This document shows, in pieces, positions 8,531 to 16,818 of a DNA stretch of 59,285 nucleotides. The translations under genes were made by a program, and so were the position numbers. Position 1 is the stretch's first letter. Each line of letters opens with the position of its first letter. The DNA is from an uncultured Acetobacteraceae bacterium (GTDB lineage: Bacteria > Pseudomonadota > Alphaproteobacteria > Acetobacterales > Acetobacteraceae): contig CALMVI010000147.1 of assembly GCA_937873095.1 (NCBI GenBank), positions 1-59,285 of the forward strand, given 5' to 3'. The notes beneath the pieces are model-generated. The model saw only the letters and a program-made list of their open reading frames with translations. It was not told the origin of the DNA and ran no database searches.

Positions 8531-9691
8531 CCCGCGGCCGACGGCGACCACGTGCGCGCCGGGCAGGTGCTGATCGAGGTGGACCCCACCCAGGCGCTGG
8601 CCGACCGCGACCATTACCAGGGCGACCTGGTGCAGGCGCAGCTGGAGATGGCGCGGCTGCGCGGCGTGCAGCGCACGCTGGACCATGGGGGGCCGGCCGC
8701 CCTGGTGGACGCGCCGGCGCTGGCCGCCGCCGAGGACCTGACCCTGGCCGGCACAAAGATGCGCGCGCAACTGGCGGGGCAGGAGGCAAAGCTGCGTTCG
8801 CTGGACGAACAGATCGTGCAGAAGCAGGGCGAGGCGGATGAAGCCACGGCCGGCATCGCCAAACTGCAAGCGTCGCTGCCGTGGATGGTGCAAGAGACCA
8901 ACATCCGCCGGCAAGCCAAGACGCTGCAATACGGCAATCAGGTCGCCTGGGTGGAGGCCGAGCGCAGCCTGGTGGAGGAGCAGCAGGAGCTTGGCGTGCT
9001 GGCGCGGCACCGAGAGCAGGCGATGGCCGCCCGGGCCGGCCTGGGCCGGCAGCGTGAGCAGGCGGTGGCTGAGTTCGAGGATGGCGTGCTGGGTGACCTG
9101 GCCAAGACGCGTTCGACCGCGAGCGAGCTGCAGGCCAACCTGGCCAAGGCGCAGCAGCATTTGTCGTTGGCCACCCTGCGCGCGCCGATTGACGGCACAG
9201 TGGAAAGCCTCGCCGTGCACACGGTCGGCGGCGTCGTGACGCCAGCGCAGGCGCTGATGCTGGTCGTGCCGGATGCGGCGCAGCTGGTCGTGGAAGCCAG
9301 CCTGGACAACAAGGATGTGGGTTTTGTCCACGTGGGCCAGCGCGCGGAGGTGAAGGTCGATGCCTTCGCCTTCACCCGTTACGGCATGGTGGATGGCACG
9401 GTGACCGCGCTCAGCCGGGACGCGGTGCTGGCGCCGAGCGAGCGGCGGGATGCGGGCAGGACGGAAGGCCGGGATAACAGCGAGGCGGAGGACGCCGCTG
9501 CACCGAAAACACCGTCGTATATGGCGCGTGTGGCTTTGGACCGAAGCTGGATTGATACAGAGGCGGGGAAGACCGCTTTGGGGGCCGGGATGACGGTGAC
9601 TGCGGAGGTTTACACCGGGCGGCGGCGAATTACCAGCTTCTTGCTTTCACCGCTGCAACGTCTGTCGGGGGAAAGCGGGCATGAGCGTTGA
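8531..9691 (+). pseudogene. HlyD-type type I secretion adaptor, 5'-truncated
   Basis: About 386 residues of a periplasmic adaptor of type I secretion systems. Present are the first lipoyl half-motif (DGDHVRAGQVLIEVDPT), a long coiled-coil hairpin, the second lipoyl half (LRAPIDGTVESLAVHTVGG, about residue 213), a beta-barrel domain, and the ending TGRRRITSFLLSPLQRLSGE typical of HlyD proteins. The cytoplasmic tail, transmembrane helix and first beta segment are missing, because a stop lies in frame at 8513. A GTG at 8552 could start translation but would give no membrane anchor. It overlaps the next gene by 11 bases. I infer loss of function. Confidence 0.8.
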
Positions 9692-10832
9692 TCGCGCGGG
9701 AGTAAACGCAGATGCAGTCTTCATCAGCAGGCGCTCCGTCATGCAATTTTCCGCCGCGTCCGCCATTACATGCGGCGGCTGCACCCTTGTGAATGACATA
9801 ATGATGCGGCCTGGCTTCATCCAGGCACGAAACATCCACAATATAGCTTGGAGCCGAGACGGCACCCGGCTTGCCGGCAGTGACGCGCCTCGCAGTTTCA
9901 TCGCCGTATGGGACGCCCAAAGCGGCTCGATGATATGGCGACGGGACCTTTCGACACAAACAGCTTCCGGGGCTATTGGATTTATAAATCACTCGACACT
10001 GATTACATCTGCCGATGCTAACGGCGCACTCGCGTCCGGCTCGCTCACTCCGCTGCTGGACTCAGCCTCCGGTGAGCTGCGAGGCGACCTAGAGACCATG
10101 ACAGAGGGACAGTTGCCGAAAGTAGCCGCAACTTGTCTTGCCCCGTCAGATGACGAAAGCCTGCTTTCTGTAGCGTATCGCAAGCAAGCTTATGTATATC
10201 TCATCAGATTTGGAAACATCTCCCAGATCGACAAACTTGGCCCGGTTGTCGACGGACTAGGGCGAACTGGATCGACTATCTCGTTTCTCTGCATCAGTCC
10301 GGACAACGCGCTTGTAGCGATTGGCTTTACTTGGGGGGAAGCTCAAGTTTGGGATTTGAGCAGGAATGTCTGCGTGGCGCGTATGGCCGTCTTTGGATTT
10401 ACATCTCTGCGCGGACTTTCGTTTGCGGGACCGGGTGTTCTCGTGAGCTGTAGCGACGGCGTTAAATCCGTCCCGACGCGTCAGATAATCAAGCGCCCGG
10501 GCTACAAATGGGCACCCACTCAAGTCGATATGCCGCAGGCAACCGTTCGGACTTGGGATGCTGCGTCAGGAGAGTTCATCAGATCATTTCCGTTGATAGA
10601 TGAGACGGGCACGAACAGCGTCACGGCTACCCGGTCCGGCTCACTCACGGCATGCGTATCGAGGTTGAAACACTTGCACGTATGGAGCGTGAACGACGGC
10701 ACACTGGTTCAAAGCAAGCAACTGCCATTTGTCTCGGCACTCGATCCGGACGGAGATGTCCGTTTCAGTCCCGACGGGAAGCGAATAGCAGCCGCTGCAA
10801 GCTCAAGCCTATTTGTCGAACATATAATCTAG
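9681..10832 (+). CDS. Beta-propeller (WD40-like) protein with twin-arginine N-terminus
   Basis: A 383-residue protein with several WD-type blades: FIAVWDAQSG near residue 75, EAQVWDLSRNVCVAR near 225, VRTWDAASGEFIRSF near 295, LHVWSVNDGTLVQS near 335, and VRFSPDGKRIAAAA at the end. The N-terminus contains ISRRSVMQFSAASAITCGGC (residues 15-34): a twin arginine followed by a short hydrophobic run and cysteines, so export by Tat, perhaps as a lipoprotein, is possible. Base composition is lower in GC than neighbouring genes, suggesting transfer. It overlaps the truncated adaptor by 11 bases and precedes the broken gene at 10842 by 9 bases, so all three were one operon. Its function is unknown. 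Confidence 0.7.
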   Translation: MSVDRAGVNADAVFISRRSVMQFSAASAITCGGCTLVNDIMMRPGFIQARNIHNIAWSRDGTRLAGSDAPRSFIAVWDAQSGSMIWRRDLSTQTASGAIGFINHSTLITSADANGALASGSLTPLLDSASGELRGDLETMTEGQLPKVAATCLAPSDDESLLSVAYRKQAYVYLIRFGNISQIDKLGPVVDGLGRTGSTISFLCISPDNALVAIGFTWGEAQVWDLSRNVCVARMAVFGFTSLRGLSFAGPGVLVSCSDGVKSVPTRQIIKRPGYKWAPTQVDMPQATVRTWDAASGEFIRSFPLIDETGTNSVTATRSGSLTACVSRLKHLHVWSVNDGTLVQSKQLPFVSALDPDGDVRFSPDGKRIAAAASSSLFVEHII

Positions 10833-10841
10833 GGAACTACC

Positions 10842-11307
10842 ATGTCGAGCCCGACAAGCCCAACGCCTCCTAGCCCTAATGTAGTTCTCGCTGCCGCGAT
10901 CTCCTCCGATGAAATCTACCACAACTCCAGCGATATCGTGACGCCACCGGCAGGATGGACCTTCCTAACAAATCGTTATGATATAACAACTGGCTACTAT
11001 GGAGAAGCGTGGGGATAGCCGCACGGCTCGGGTGGCTACGCCTCGGTTATGGTTGTTAACCGCGGCACCTCTTTATCTGGTTTGCCGGGCGGAACGGCTA
11101 TTTCCCAGATAAATCTACCAGGCAGCACGCTCACAAATCCAAAATGAGTTAAATGCTAACAGTGTGTCCGATACTACAAACAACCTTTCAACAGATGGCC
11201 AGATTGTCTTTGGTGCTGGCTCCGGATATCTCGCACAGTCGTCCACTTTTTTGAACGACGTTGCAAACCTTTATTCACCCGCGACGCTTTATAATACTGG
11301 TCAGTAA
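10842..11307 (+). pseudogene. Broken gene for a secreted lipase-like protein
   Basis: An ATG nine bases after the propeller gene, preceded by AGGGAA, opens a frame containing NVVLAAAISSDEIYHNSSDI and later TGYYGEAWG, stopped by TAG at 11016-11018. The same frame continues plausibly (GGYASVMVVNRGTSLSG) to a TGA at 11145. A one-base shift then gives TDGQIVFGAGSGYLAQSSTF and FLNDVANLYSPATL to a TAA at 11305. The pieces resemble the N-terminal part of lipase-class-3-like proteins, some of which are type I secretion substrates. One nonsense mutation, one frameshift and loss of the C-terminus at the REP make it a pseudogene. The lipase assignment is tentative. Confidence 0.5.
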
Positions 11308-11309
11308 AC

Positions 11310-11339
11310 GTAGGATGGGGTGCGCTTGGGCACCCCATC
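11310..11339 (+). repeat. REP palindrome, copy 2
   Basis: GTAG at 11310-11313 is followed by the same 10-bp stem as copy 1 (GATGGGGTGC and GCACCCCATC) around the loop GCTTGG. It begins two bases after the TAA that ends the broken gene and has the same orientation as copy 1, so copies 1 and 2 bracket the adaptor, propeller and broken gene as direct repeats. Confidence 0.85.
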
Positions 11340-11433
11340 AATCCGCAACACGCTTCTCTGCCGCATCACACCCCCTCATCGGTCATCCCACCCTATTCCC
11401 CGCCCCGCGTCGCGCCATAGGCGCGGGGCGACC

Positions 11434-11463
11434 GATGGGGTGCTCAAGCGAACCCCATCCTAC
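11434..11463 (-). repeat. REP palindrome, copy 3 (inverted)
   Basis: Read on the minus strand, it starts with GTAG at 11463-11460, then GATGGGGTTCGCTTGAGCAC and CCCATC, one mismatch from the other copies in the stem. The TAG stop codon of the RAYT gene lies inside this GTAG. Between copies 2 and 3 there is a further GC-rich hairpin (CGCCCCGCG ... GCGCGGGGCG, about 11401-11430). Copies 2 and 3 therefore form an inverted REP pair. Confidence 0.8.
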
Positions 11464-11990
11464 GGCCGTTCGCCGAACCCACCCCCAACCTCCGCACCAA
11501 CCCACGCGGCCGGATAAACACCGCGCGCCACCGCCCGCCGAAACGTCGAAAACGGCCAGTCGCCGGCGTTCGCGACATAACCGTGCTTCACCGGGTTGAA
11601 ATGCACATAATCGATATGCGCCGCGTAATCCCACGCATCACGGACCGCGTGCTCCCAAAACCGTCGCTGCCAAACCCCACGCTCCCCCTTGGCCGCGCGC
11701 GATGCCGACCGGTGCTCACCACCCGGCACCAACGCCGAAAACCCGCGCTTGATCAGGGTCCAACGCCCCGAGAAGTCGCGATCGCCCTCCGGCAACGTCC
11801 ACACCGCATGAAGGTGGTCCGGCAACACTACCCACGCATCGATCATGAACGGATGCAGCGCCATCGTCCGTGCAACGGCCTTGCGCAAAGCACCAATCTC
11901 ACGCACCAGCAAGTCGCTGCGTCGGTCGACAAGGTTCACCGTAAAGAAATACGTGCCACCCCCCACACGCAATCGCCGGTAGCTCGTCAT
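11460..11990 (-). mobile_element. RAYT, REP-associated tyrosine transposase (HUH family)
   Basis: A 176-residue protein related to IS200/IS605 TnpA. The HUH metal motif is HLH in PDHLHAVWTLPEGD, and the conserved C-terminal block with the presumed catalytic tyrosine is IDYVHFNPVKHGYV. WQRRFWEHAVRD in between is also typical. I chose the ATG at 11990, because MTSYRRLRVGGGTYFFTVNL matches the usual RAYT beginning; an ATG at 12026 would add 12 residues. Such enzymes bind and cut REP palindromes at GTAG-like sites. Inverted REP copies lie at both ends of the gene, and its TAG stop sits inside REP copy 3. The frame is intact. Confidence 0.88.
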
Positions 11991-12040
11991 TGCAACCAGA
12001 TAACGAGAACGCGCGCAATTCGCCATCCCGATCGTCGAGT

Positions 12041-12070
12041 GTAGGATGGGGTGCGCTGGGGCACCCCATC
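12041..12070 (+). repeat. REP palindrome, copy 4
   Basis: GTAG at 12041-12044, stem GATGGGGTGC and GCACCCCATC, loop GCTGGG. It lies just upstream of the RAYT start and in inverted orientation to copy 3 on the other side of the gene. Confidence 0.85.
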
Positions 12071-12228
12071 ACGTCCCCAACACGCCGCTCCACCACACCC
12101 GCAACCCAAACGCGCCCCGCCGCCCGAGCCCGAGCGTCGCCGCCGCACCCATCGACACCCGGCCAACCCACGGAAACTCCCCCACCGCCGCCGCGCTTAT
12201 TCATTGCGCTTCAACCAGGGACACCCCC

Positions 12229-12489
12229 ATGAAACTCCCTTCCAAACTTGCCCTCGCCGCCCTGCTCGGACTCGGCGCCGCCACCGCCTCCATCCCCAGC
12301 GCGTCGGCCGCCATCGTCTGCAACGCCGAAGGCCAGTGCTGGCATGTCCGCCGCCCCTACGCCTACGCGCCCGCCTATGGCGTCGTCGTCCACCCCGACA
12401 ACTGGCGCTGGGGCCCTGGTGAACGGTTCGCCTGGAGGGAGCACCCGGGCCGCGGCTACTGGCGCAACGGCGTCTGGATCCGTTTCTGA
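12229..12489 (+). CDS. Small secreted protein
   Basis: An 86-residue protein with a clear Sec signal peptide (MKLPSKLALAALLGLGAATA, cleavage likely after SASA near residue 27). The mature part of about 60 residues is rich in Tyr, Trp, Arg and Gly, contains two cysteines close together (IVCNAEGQCWHVR), and ends GRGYWRNGVWIRF. The ATG has an AGGGA about 7 bases upstream. Similar short secreted proteins ending in a YWRNGVW-like motif occur in alphaproteobacteria, but I know no function. It follows the RAYT region and precedes the S9 peptidase on the same strand. Confidence 0.7.
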   Translation: MKLPSKLALAALLGLGAATASIPSASAAIVCNAEGQCWHVRRPYAYAPAYGVVVHPDNWRWGPGERFAWREHPGRGYWRNGVWIRF

Positions 12490-12507
12490 TCCAGCCACAC
12501 CGAAGGG

Positions 12508-12588
12508 GGCGGCAGCATCGCCGCCTTCCGCCCTACCGGGCATCCCGGGTCCATGCGGGCCCGCATCTGCGGCGGCAAGACAGCCGCC
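12508..12588. terminator. Two GGCGGC/GCCGCC hairpins after the small secreted protein
   Basis: Two similar hairpins follow the stop codon: GGCGGC at 12508-12513 pairs with GCCGCC at 12520-12525, and GGCGGC at 12571-12576 pairs with GCCGCC at 12583-12588, each followed by TTCC. They may slow or end transcription before the peptidase gene. There is no U-run, so this is only a possible terminator. Confidence 0.3.
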
Positions 12589-12623
12589 TTCCACCCCGCG
12601 GCGAACCCTGCTTCACTCGACCC

Positions 12624-14567
12624 ATGAAGCACGCTCTTGGCCTGGCCCTGACAGCCCTCCCCCTCTGCGCCGCGGCCGCTCCCGTGCACGACTTCCTCGC
12701 CGTCGCCATCTCACCGGACGGCGCGCGCGTCGCCTCCATCGAGGGTGACGAAGGCCCGGCCGGCACCGCCGACATCCAGACCGTGGTCATCCGCCAGACC
12801 CGCGACGGCCGCGCGCTCACGCTCGCCATGCCCTGTGGCGCCGTGCGCGACTGCACCCCCTCCAGCCTCGCCTGGTCGCCCGACGGGACCAAGCTCTCGT
12901 TCATCCTGCGCAGCCCTGGCTCGCACGCCCACAGCATCTACACCGCCGACGCCCAGACCGCCGCGCTCACCAGGCGCCTCGCCTTCAACGGCACGCTGGA
13001 AAGCCTGGGCGTCGCCCGCAATGGCCAGGTGGCCGTGCTCGCTACCGAGGGCGCCACCAAGGAGGTTGGCGCGGTCGAAGCAGGCGCCGCCCAGACCGGC
13101 GAACTCGGCGCGGCTCCGCCCGAGCAGCGCCTGGCCGTCCTGCAGCCGGACGGAACCCTGCGCTGGGCCTCCCCGCCCAACCTGTTCGTGTACGAGTACA
13201 GCGCCCGTCCGGACGGCTCGGGCTTCGTCGGCACCGCCGCCCCTGGCGACGGCGACAACAACTGGTGGGTCGCCAAGCTCTACGCGTTCGACGGCACCGG
13301 CGCGGCGCGCGTCATCTACGCCCCGTCCAGCCCGCAGCAGCAGATCGCCCAGCCGAGGATCTCCCCCGACGGCACGCGCGTGTCCTTCATCGCCGGCCTG
13401 ATGAGCGATTTCGGTGCCACCGGCGGCGAGGCCTACCTGCTTGCCCTCGACGCTCCCGCCGCTGCGGTGGACGTCACGCCGCACTGGCCCGCCACCGTCA
13501 TGTCGATGGCATGGGCCTGCGACGGGCACAGCCTGCTCGCCTCCCTCCTGCGCGCCGACAAGACCCAGATCCTGCGCGTGTCCACCACGCCCCAGGCCGG
13601 CATCCCCGAACCGCTCTCCTCGACCAGGGAAGTGCTGCAGGGCAACGACACCGCAATCTCCACCGCCTGCGGCACCACGCTGACCGCCACCGCCCACCAA
13701 TCCTACCTGAACGCCCCCGAAATCGAGCTCGGCGAGCTCGGCCGTTGGCGCAACCTGACCCACGCCAACGCGGGCCAGGCGGTGGCTGCCCACATGCAGT
13801 CGCTCGACTGGACCAGCGACGGCCACGCCGTGCAGGGCTGGCTGTTGCTGCCGGACGCTGCCCCGCCCGGTGGAAAGCTCGCCATGATCACCGAGGTGCA
13901 TGGCGGCCCGGCCTGGGCCAACCGGCCGCGCTTCGTGGGCCAGGGCTACGACCGGCACTTCCTCGATGCCGGCTACGCCGTCTTCCTGCCCAACCCGCGC
14001 GGCAGCTACGGCCAGGGCGAGGCCTTCACCCGGGCCAACGTCCGCGATTTCGGCTACGGCGACCTGCGCGACATCCTCGCCGGCGTGGACGCGGCCGAGC
14101 GCGCCGCCCCCATCGACGACCACCGGCTCGGCCTGACCGGATGGAGCTATGGCGGCTTCATGACCATGTTCGCCGTCACCCAGACCAACCGTTTCGCTGC
14201 CGCCGTCGCCGGCGCCGGCATCGCGAACTGGCAGAGCTATTACGGCGAAAACGGCATCGACGCCTGGATGATCCCGTATTTCGACGCCTCGGTTTACGCC
14301 GACCCGGCGGCCTACGCGAAATCCTCGCCGATGACCTTCATCCGCCAGGTGCGCACGCCGACGCTGGCCGTGGTCGGAGAGAACGACATCGAGTGCCCCG
14401 CACCGCAGACGCTGGAGTTCTGGCACGCGCTCCACGATCTGGGCGTGCCCACCCAGTCGGTCGTCTATGCCGGCGAGGGCCACAGGATGCACGATCCGAA
14501 GCACCTGGCAGACCTGCAGCAGCGCGCACTGGCGTGGTTCGGCAAGTACCTGGGCGGCAAGACCTGA
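12624..14567 (+). CDS. S9 family (prolyl oligopeptidase-type) serine peptidase
   Basis: A 647-residue exported peptidase. Residues 1-19 form a signal peptide (MKHALGLALTALPLCAAAA). A seven-bladed propeller-like region with SPDG repeats (VAISPDGARVASIEG, LAWSPDGTKLSFIL) occupies about residues 20-380. The alpha/beta-hydrolase domain has the serine nucleophile in GWSYGGFMTMF, the aspartate in VVGENDIECP and the histidine in GEGHRMHDP near the C-terminus. This is the layout of S9 dipeptidyl or acylaminoacyl peptidases, which cut short peptides, here probably in the periplasm. It ends 15 bases from the convergent purK. Confidence 0.9.
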   Translation: MKHALGLALTALPLCAAAAPVHDFLAVAISPDGARVASIEGDEGPAGTADIQTVVIRQTRDGRALTLAMPCGAVRDCTPSSLAWSPDGTKLSFILRSPGSHAHSIYTADAQTAALTRRLAFNGTLESLGVARNGQVAVLATEGATKEVGAVEAGAAQTGELGAAPPEQRLAVLQPDGTLRWASPPNLFVYEYSARPDGSGFVGTAAPGDGDNNWWVAKLYAFDGTGAARVIYAPSSPQQQIAQPRISPDGTRVSFIAGLMSDFGATGGEAYLLALDAPAAAVDVTPHWPATVMSMAWACDGHSLLASLLRADKTQILRVSTTPQAGIPEPLSSTREVLQGNDTAISTACGTTLTATAHQSYLNAPEIELGELGRWRNLTHANAGQAVAAHMQSLDWTSDGHAVQGWLLLPDAAPPGGKLAMITEVHGGPAWANRPRFVGQGYDRHFLDAGYAVFLPNPRGSYGQGEAFTRANVRDFGYGDLRDILAGVDAAERAAPIDDHRLGLTGWSYGGFMTMFAVTQTNRFAAAVAGAGIANWQSYYGENGIDAWMIPYFDASVYADPAAYAKSSPMTFIRQVRTPTLAVVGENDIECPAPQTLEFWHALHDLGVPTQSVVYAGEGHRMHDPKHLADLQQRALAWFGKYLGGKT

Positions 14568-14582
14568 CCTGGCCCGCCCGGA

Positions 14583-15719
14583 CTACCTGAACACCTCGAG
14601 CGCCGCCTCGATGCCGAACGGCCCGGGCAGCGATCCTTTCGGAAACAGACGGGTCACGTGCCCCATCTTGCGCCCGGGCAGCGCCTCGCCTTTGCCGTAG
14701 AGATGCGGGATCAGCCCCGGCGCGCGCAGGATCTCCGGCCACAGCGCCAGCTCCTCGGGTCCCACCAGGTTTTTCATCACCGCGTCGGAATGCCGGGTGG
14801 CCGGCGGCAAAGGCAGGCCGGCCACGGCACGGATGTGCATCTCGAACTGGCTGATCGGGCAGGCATCGATCGTCCAATGCCCCGAATTGTGCGGCCGCGG
14901 CGCCAGCTCGTTGACCATCACTCGGCCGTTCCGGTCAACGAACATCTCGACCGCCAGCAGCCCCACGATGCCCAGGCTGCTGGCCAGGTCCGTCGCAATC
15001 TCGTGCGCGGTCGCCAGGATGGCCGAGCCCACCTGCGCGGGCGCCAGCGTCACGTCCAGGATGTGGTTGCGGTGCCGGTTCTCGACCGCGTCGAACGCGA
15101 CCATCTGCCCATCCTGGCCGCGCGCCACGATCACGCTGATCTCGCAGGCGAAGTCGACCAGCGCCTCCAGGATGAACGGCGCGGGCGACAGGCGGTCGAA
15201 GGCTTCCTTCACGTCGCTGTGCGTGCGCAGGATCGCCTGGCCACGGCCGTCGTAGCCGAGCCGCGTCGTCTTCAGCACGCCGGGCAGGCCGATCTGCTGC
15301 ACCGCAACCGCGAGCTCCTGTGGGCTGAACACCGGTATCCACGACCCGGTCGGGCCGCCCGAGCCGTTGATGAAGCTTTTCTCGCTCACCCTGTCCTGGG
15401 TCAGCCGCAAGGCCGCCGGCGGCGGGTAGACCGGCCGCTTTTCGGCCAGCGCGTCCAACCCGGCAGCGTTCAGGTTCTCGAACTCGAACGTGACCACGTC
15501 CACCTGCTCGGCAAACCGGGCGAGTGCGTCCGCATCCTCGGTGCTGCCCAGGGTGACGCCGCTCGCCACCTGTGCCGCCGGGCTGTCCGCGCTGTCGGCG
15601 AGTATGTGCGTGCGATAGCCGAGCCGGGCCGCCGCCATGGCCGACATGCGCCCCAACTGCCCGCCGCCGATGATGCCGATGGTGGCGTTGGGGGGCAGGG
15701 GTGTCACCGGCCGGCTCAC
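14583..15719 (-). CDS. purK: 5-(carboxyamino)imidazole ribonucleotide synthase PurK
   Basis: A 378-residue ATP-grasp enzyme of purine synthesis that uses ATP and bicarbonate to carboxylate AIR to N5-CAIR. The N-terminal [12 protein letters not shown], the [14 protein letters not shown] region, [15 protein letters not shown] and [20 protein letters not shown] are typical of PurK. I chose the GTG at 15719, which overlaps the purE stop (GTGA) and puts the GGGQLG motif at the usual distance; a longer frame to 15767 adds 16 unrelated residues. It follows purE directly, as in most bacteria. Confidence 0.95.
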   Translation of the reverse strand: MSRPVTPLPPNATIGIIGGGQLGRMSAMAAARLGYRTHILADSADSPAAQVASGVTLGSTEDADALARFAEQVDVVTFEFENLNAAGLDALAEKRPVYPPPAALRLTQDRVSEKSFINGSGGPTGSWIPVFSPQELAVAVQQIGLPGVLKTTRLGYDGRGQAILRTHSDVKEAFDRLSPAPFILEALVDFACEISVIVARGQDGQMVAFDAVENRHRNHILDVTLAPAQVGSAILATAHEIATDLASSLGIVGLLAVEMFVDRNGRVMVNELAPRPHNSGHWTIDACPISQFEMHIRAVAGLPLPPATRHSDAVMKNLVGPEELALWPEILRAPGLIPHLYGKGEALPGRKMGHVTRLFPKGSLPGPFGIEAALEVFR

Positions 15720-16228
15720 GAAACCCGCGGGCTGTGCGCAACCGCCTCCGTCTGCTCGGTCCGCCACGCCGCCAGCCGCTCCGCCAGCGCTGCATCGTTC
15801 AGCGCCAGGATGGCGCCGGCCAGCAGGGCAGCGTTCACCGCACCGGCGCGCCCGATCGCCAGCGTTCCGACGGGCACCCCCGCCGGCATCTGTACGATGG
15901 ACAAAAGGCTATCCATGCCGGACAGCGCGTGGCTTTGGACCGGCACGCCTAGCACGGGAAGGAGGGTCCATGCGGCCGCCATGCCCGGCAGGTGGGCAGC
16001 CCCGCCGGCGCCGGCGATCAGCACGCGCAGACCGCGGGACTGGGCTGTCCGCGCGTAGTCGGCCAGCCGATCCGGCGTGCGGTGGGCCGAGACGATCCGG
16101 GTCTCGTGCGGCACGTCCAGCACCGCCAGCATGTCGGCTGCGTGCCGGATCGTCTCCCAATCCGACTGGCTCCCCATGATCAGCCCCACGCGGGGCCGGC
16201 CGTCACCCGGCTCGGGCACGGCCGTCAC
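15716..16228 (-). CDS. purE: N5-CAIR mutase PurE (class I)
   Basis: A 170-residue PurE that converts N5-CAIR to CAIR, the step after Pur[14 protein letters not shown], the [15 protein letters not shown] helix and the glycine-rich [13 protein letters not shown] are the conserved substrate-binding motifs. The chosen GTG at 16228 overlaps the stop of the YdcH-like gene (GTGA); the ATG at 16264 would add 12 residues. The ydcH-purE-purK order with overlaps at both junctions indicates one transcript. Confidence 0.95.
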   Translation of the reverse strand: MTAVPEPGDGRPRVGLIMGSQSDWETIRHAADMLAVLDVPHETRIVSAHRTPDRLADYARTAQSRGLRVLIAGAGGAAHLPGMAAAWTLLPVLGVPVQSHALSGMDSLLSIVQMPAGVPVGTLAIGRAGAVNAALLAGAILALNDAALAERLAAWRTEQTEAVAHSPRVS

Positions 16229-16425
16229 GCGATGTTGTCGGGAATCAGATGGCTTTCCAGCCACGAAATCTCATCCTTCAGCAGCAGCTTGCGTTTTTTC
16301 AGTCGTTGAACCTGAAGCTGATCCACTGGCTGGGGCACGAGACGGGCGATGACGGTGTCCAAATCCCTGTGCTCGCTGCGCAGCTCATGGAGCTTGCGCA
16401 ACAGGGAGTCGCGGTCTGTTAACAT
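16225..16425 (-). CDS. YdcH family (DUF465) small coiled-coil protein
   Basis: A 66-residue, highly charged helical protein of the YdcH/DUF465 family: [20 protein letters not shown] followed by [15 protein letters not shown]-type helix (seen here as [19 protein letters not shown]). Function is unknown. It is the first gene of the purE-purK transcript, with a GTGA overlap. A second member of the same family lies divergently 146 bases away. Confidence 0.85.
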   Translation of the reverse strand: MLTDRDSLLRKLHELRSEHRDLDTVIARLVPQPVDQLQVQRLKKRKLLLKDEISWLESHLIPDNIA

Positions 16426-16571
16426 CTGGGCTGATTACCACGCCTGCGCACAGGATAAACCCCTCATCCTGGCGTGCCTGGGGCGCAGATTAGGATGGCG
16501 TTAGAGGCCGCGCGCGTAATACCGTTCGGTTGCACCCACCGGTGCGGGTGCATCTTCAGCAGGGAGGCCCC

Positions 16572-16739
16572 ATGAGCCTACAAGCCCGTATCGAGAGCCT
16601 GAGCAGCCGTCACGCCAGCCTTGAGATGAAGATCTCCGACGAGGATCACCGCCCGCGACCCGACGGAAGCGCATTGTCGCGGCTAAAACTCGAGAAGCTA
16701 CGCGTCAAGGAGGAAATGGAGCGCCTGAGACGCTCCTGA
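16572..16739 (+). CDS. YdcH family (DUF465) small protein, second copy
   Basis: A 55-residue protein with the same two-helix layout as the divergent neighbour: LQARIESLSSRHASLEMKIS, then SALSRLKLEKLRVKEEMERL. The ATG at 16572 has GGGAGG six bases upstream, so it was preferred over an in-frame start at 16530. Family function is unknown. It ends close to the first copy of the dispersed double-hairpin repeat. Confidence 0.8.
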   Translation: MSLQARIESLSSRHASLEMKISDEDHRPRPDGSALSRLKLEKLRVKEEMERLRRS

Positions 16740-16747
16740 TCTCAAGA

Positions 16748-16803
16748 AATCGGGGGTCTGGGGTTTCAAACCCCAGCGGGGTCCAGGGGCAGAGCCCCTG
16801 GCC
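16748..16803 (-). repeat. Dispersed double-hairpin repeat, copy 1 (terminator-like)
   Basis: Two strong hairpins side by side: CTGGGGTTTCAAACCCCAG at 16758-16776 and CCAGGGGCAGAGCCCCTGG at 16783-16801, flanked by GGGGGT. It lies between the convergent ydcH-like and rsmB genes and has almost identical copies near 46617 and 57432. Such a structure could end transcription from both sides. Confidence 0.8.
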
Positions 16804-16818
16804 TTCCTTCAAAGTCCG

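Noticed and set aside
11261-11599. Short ORFs across the REP pair
   Set aside because: Composed of REP translation and low-complexity proline/arginine.
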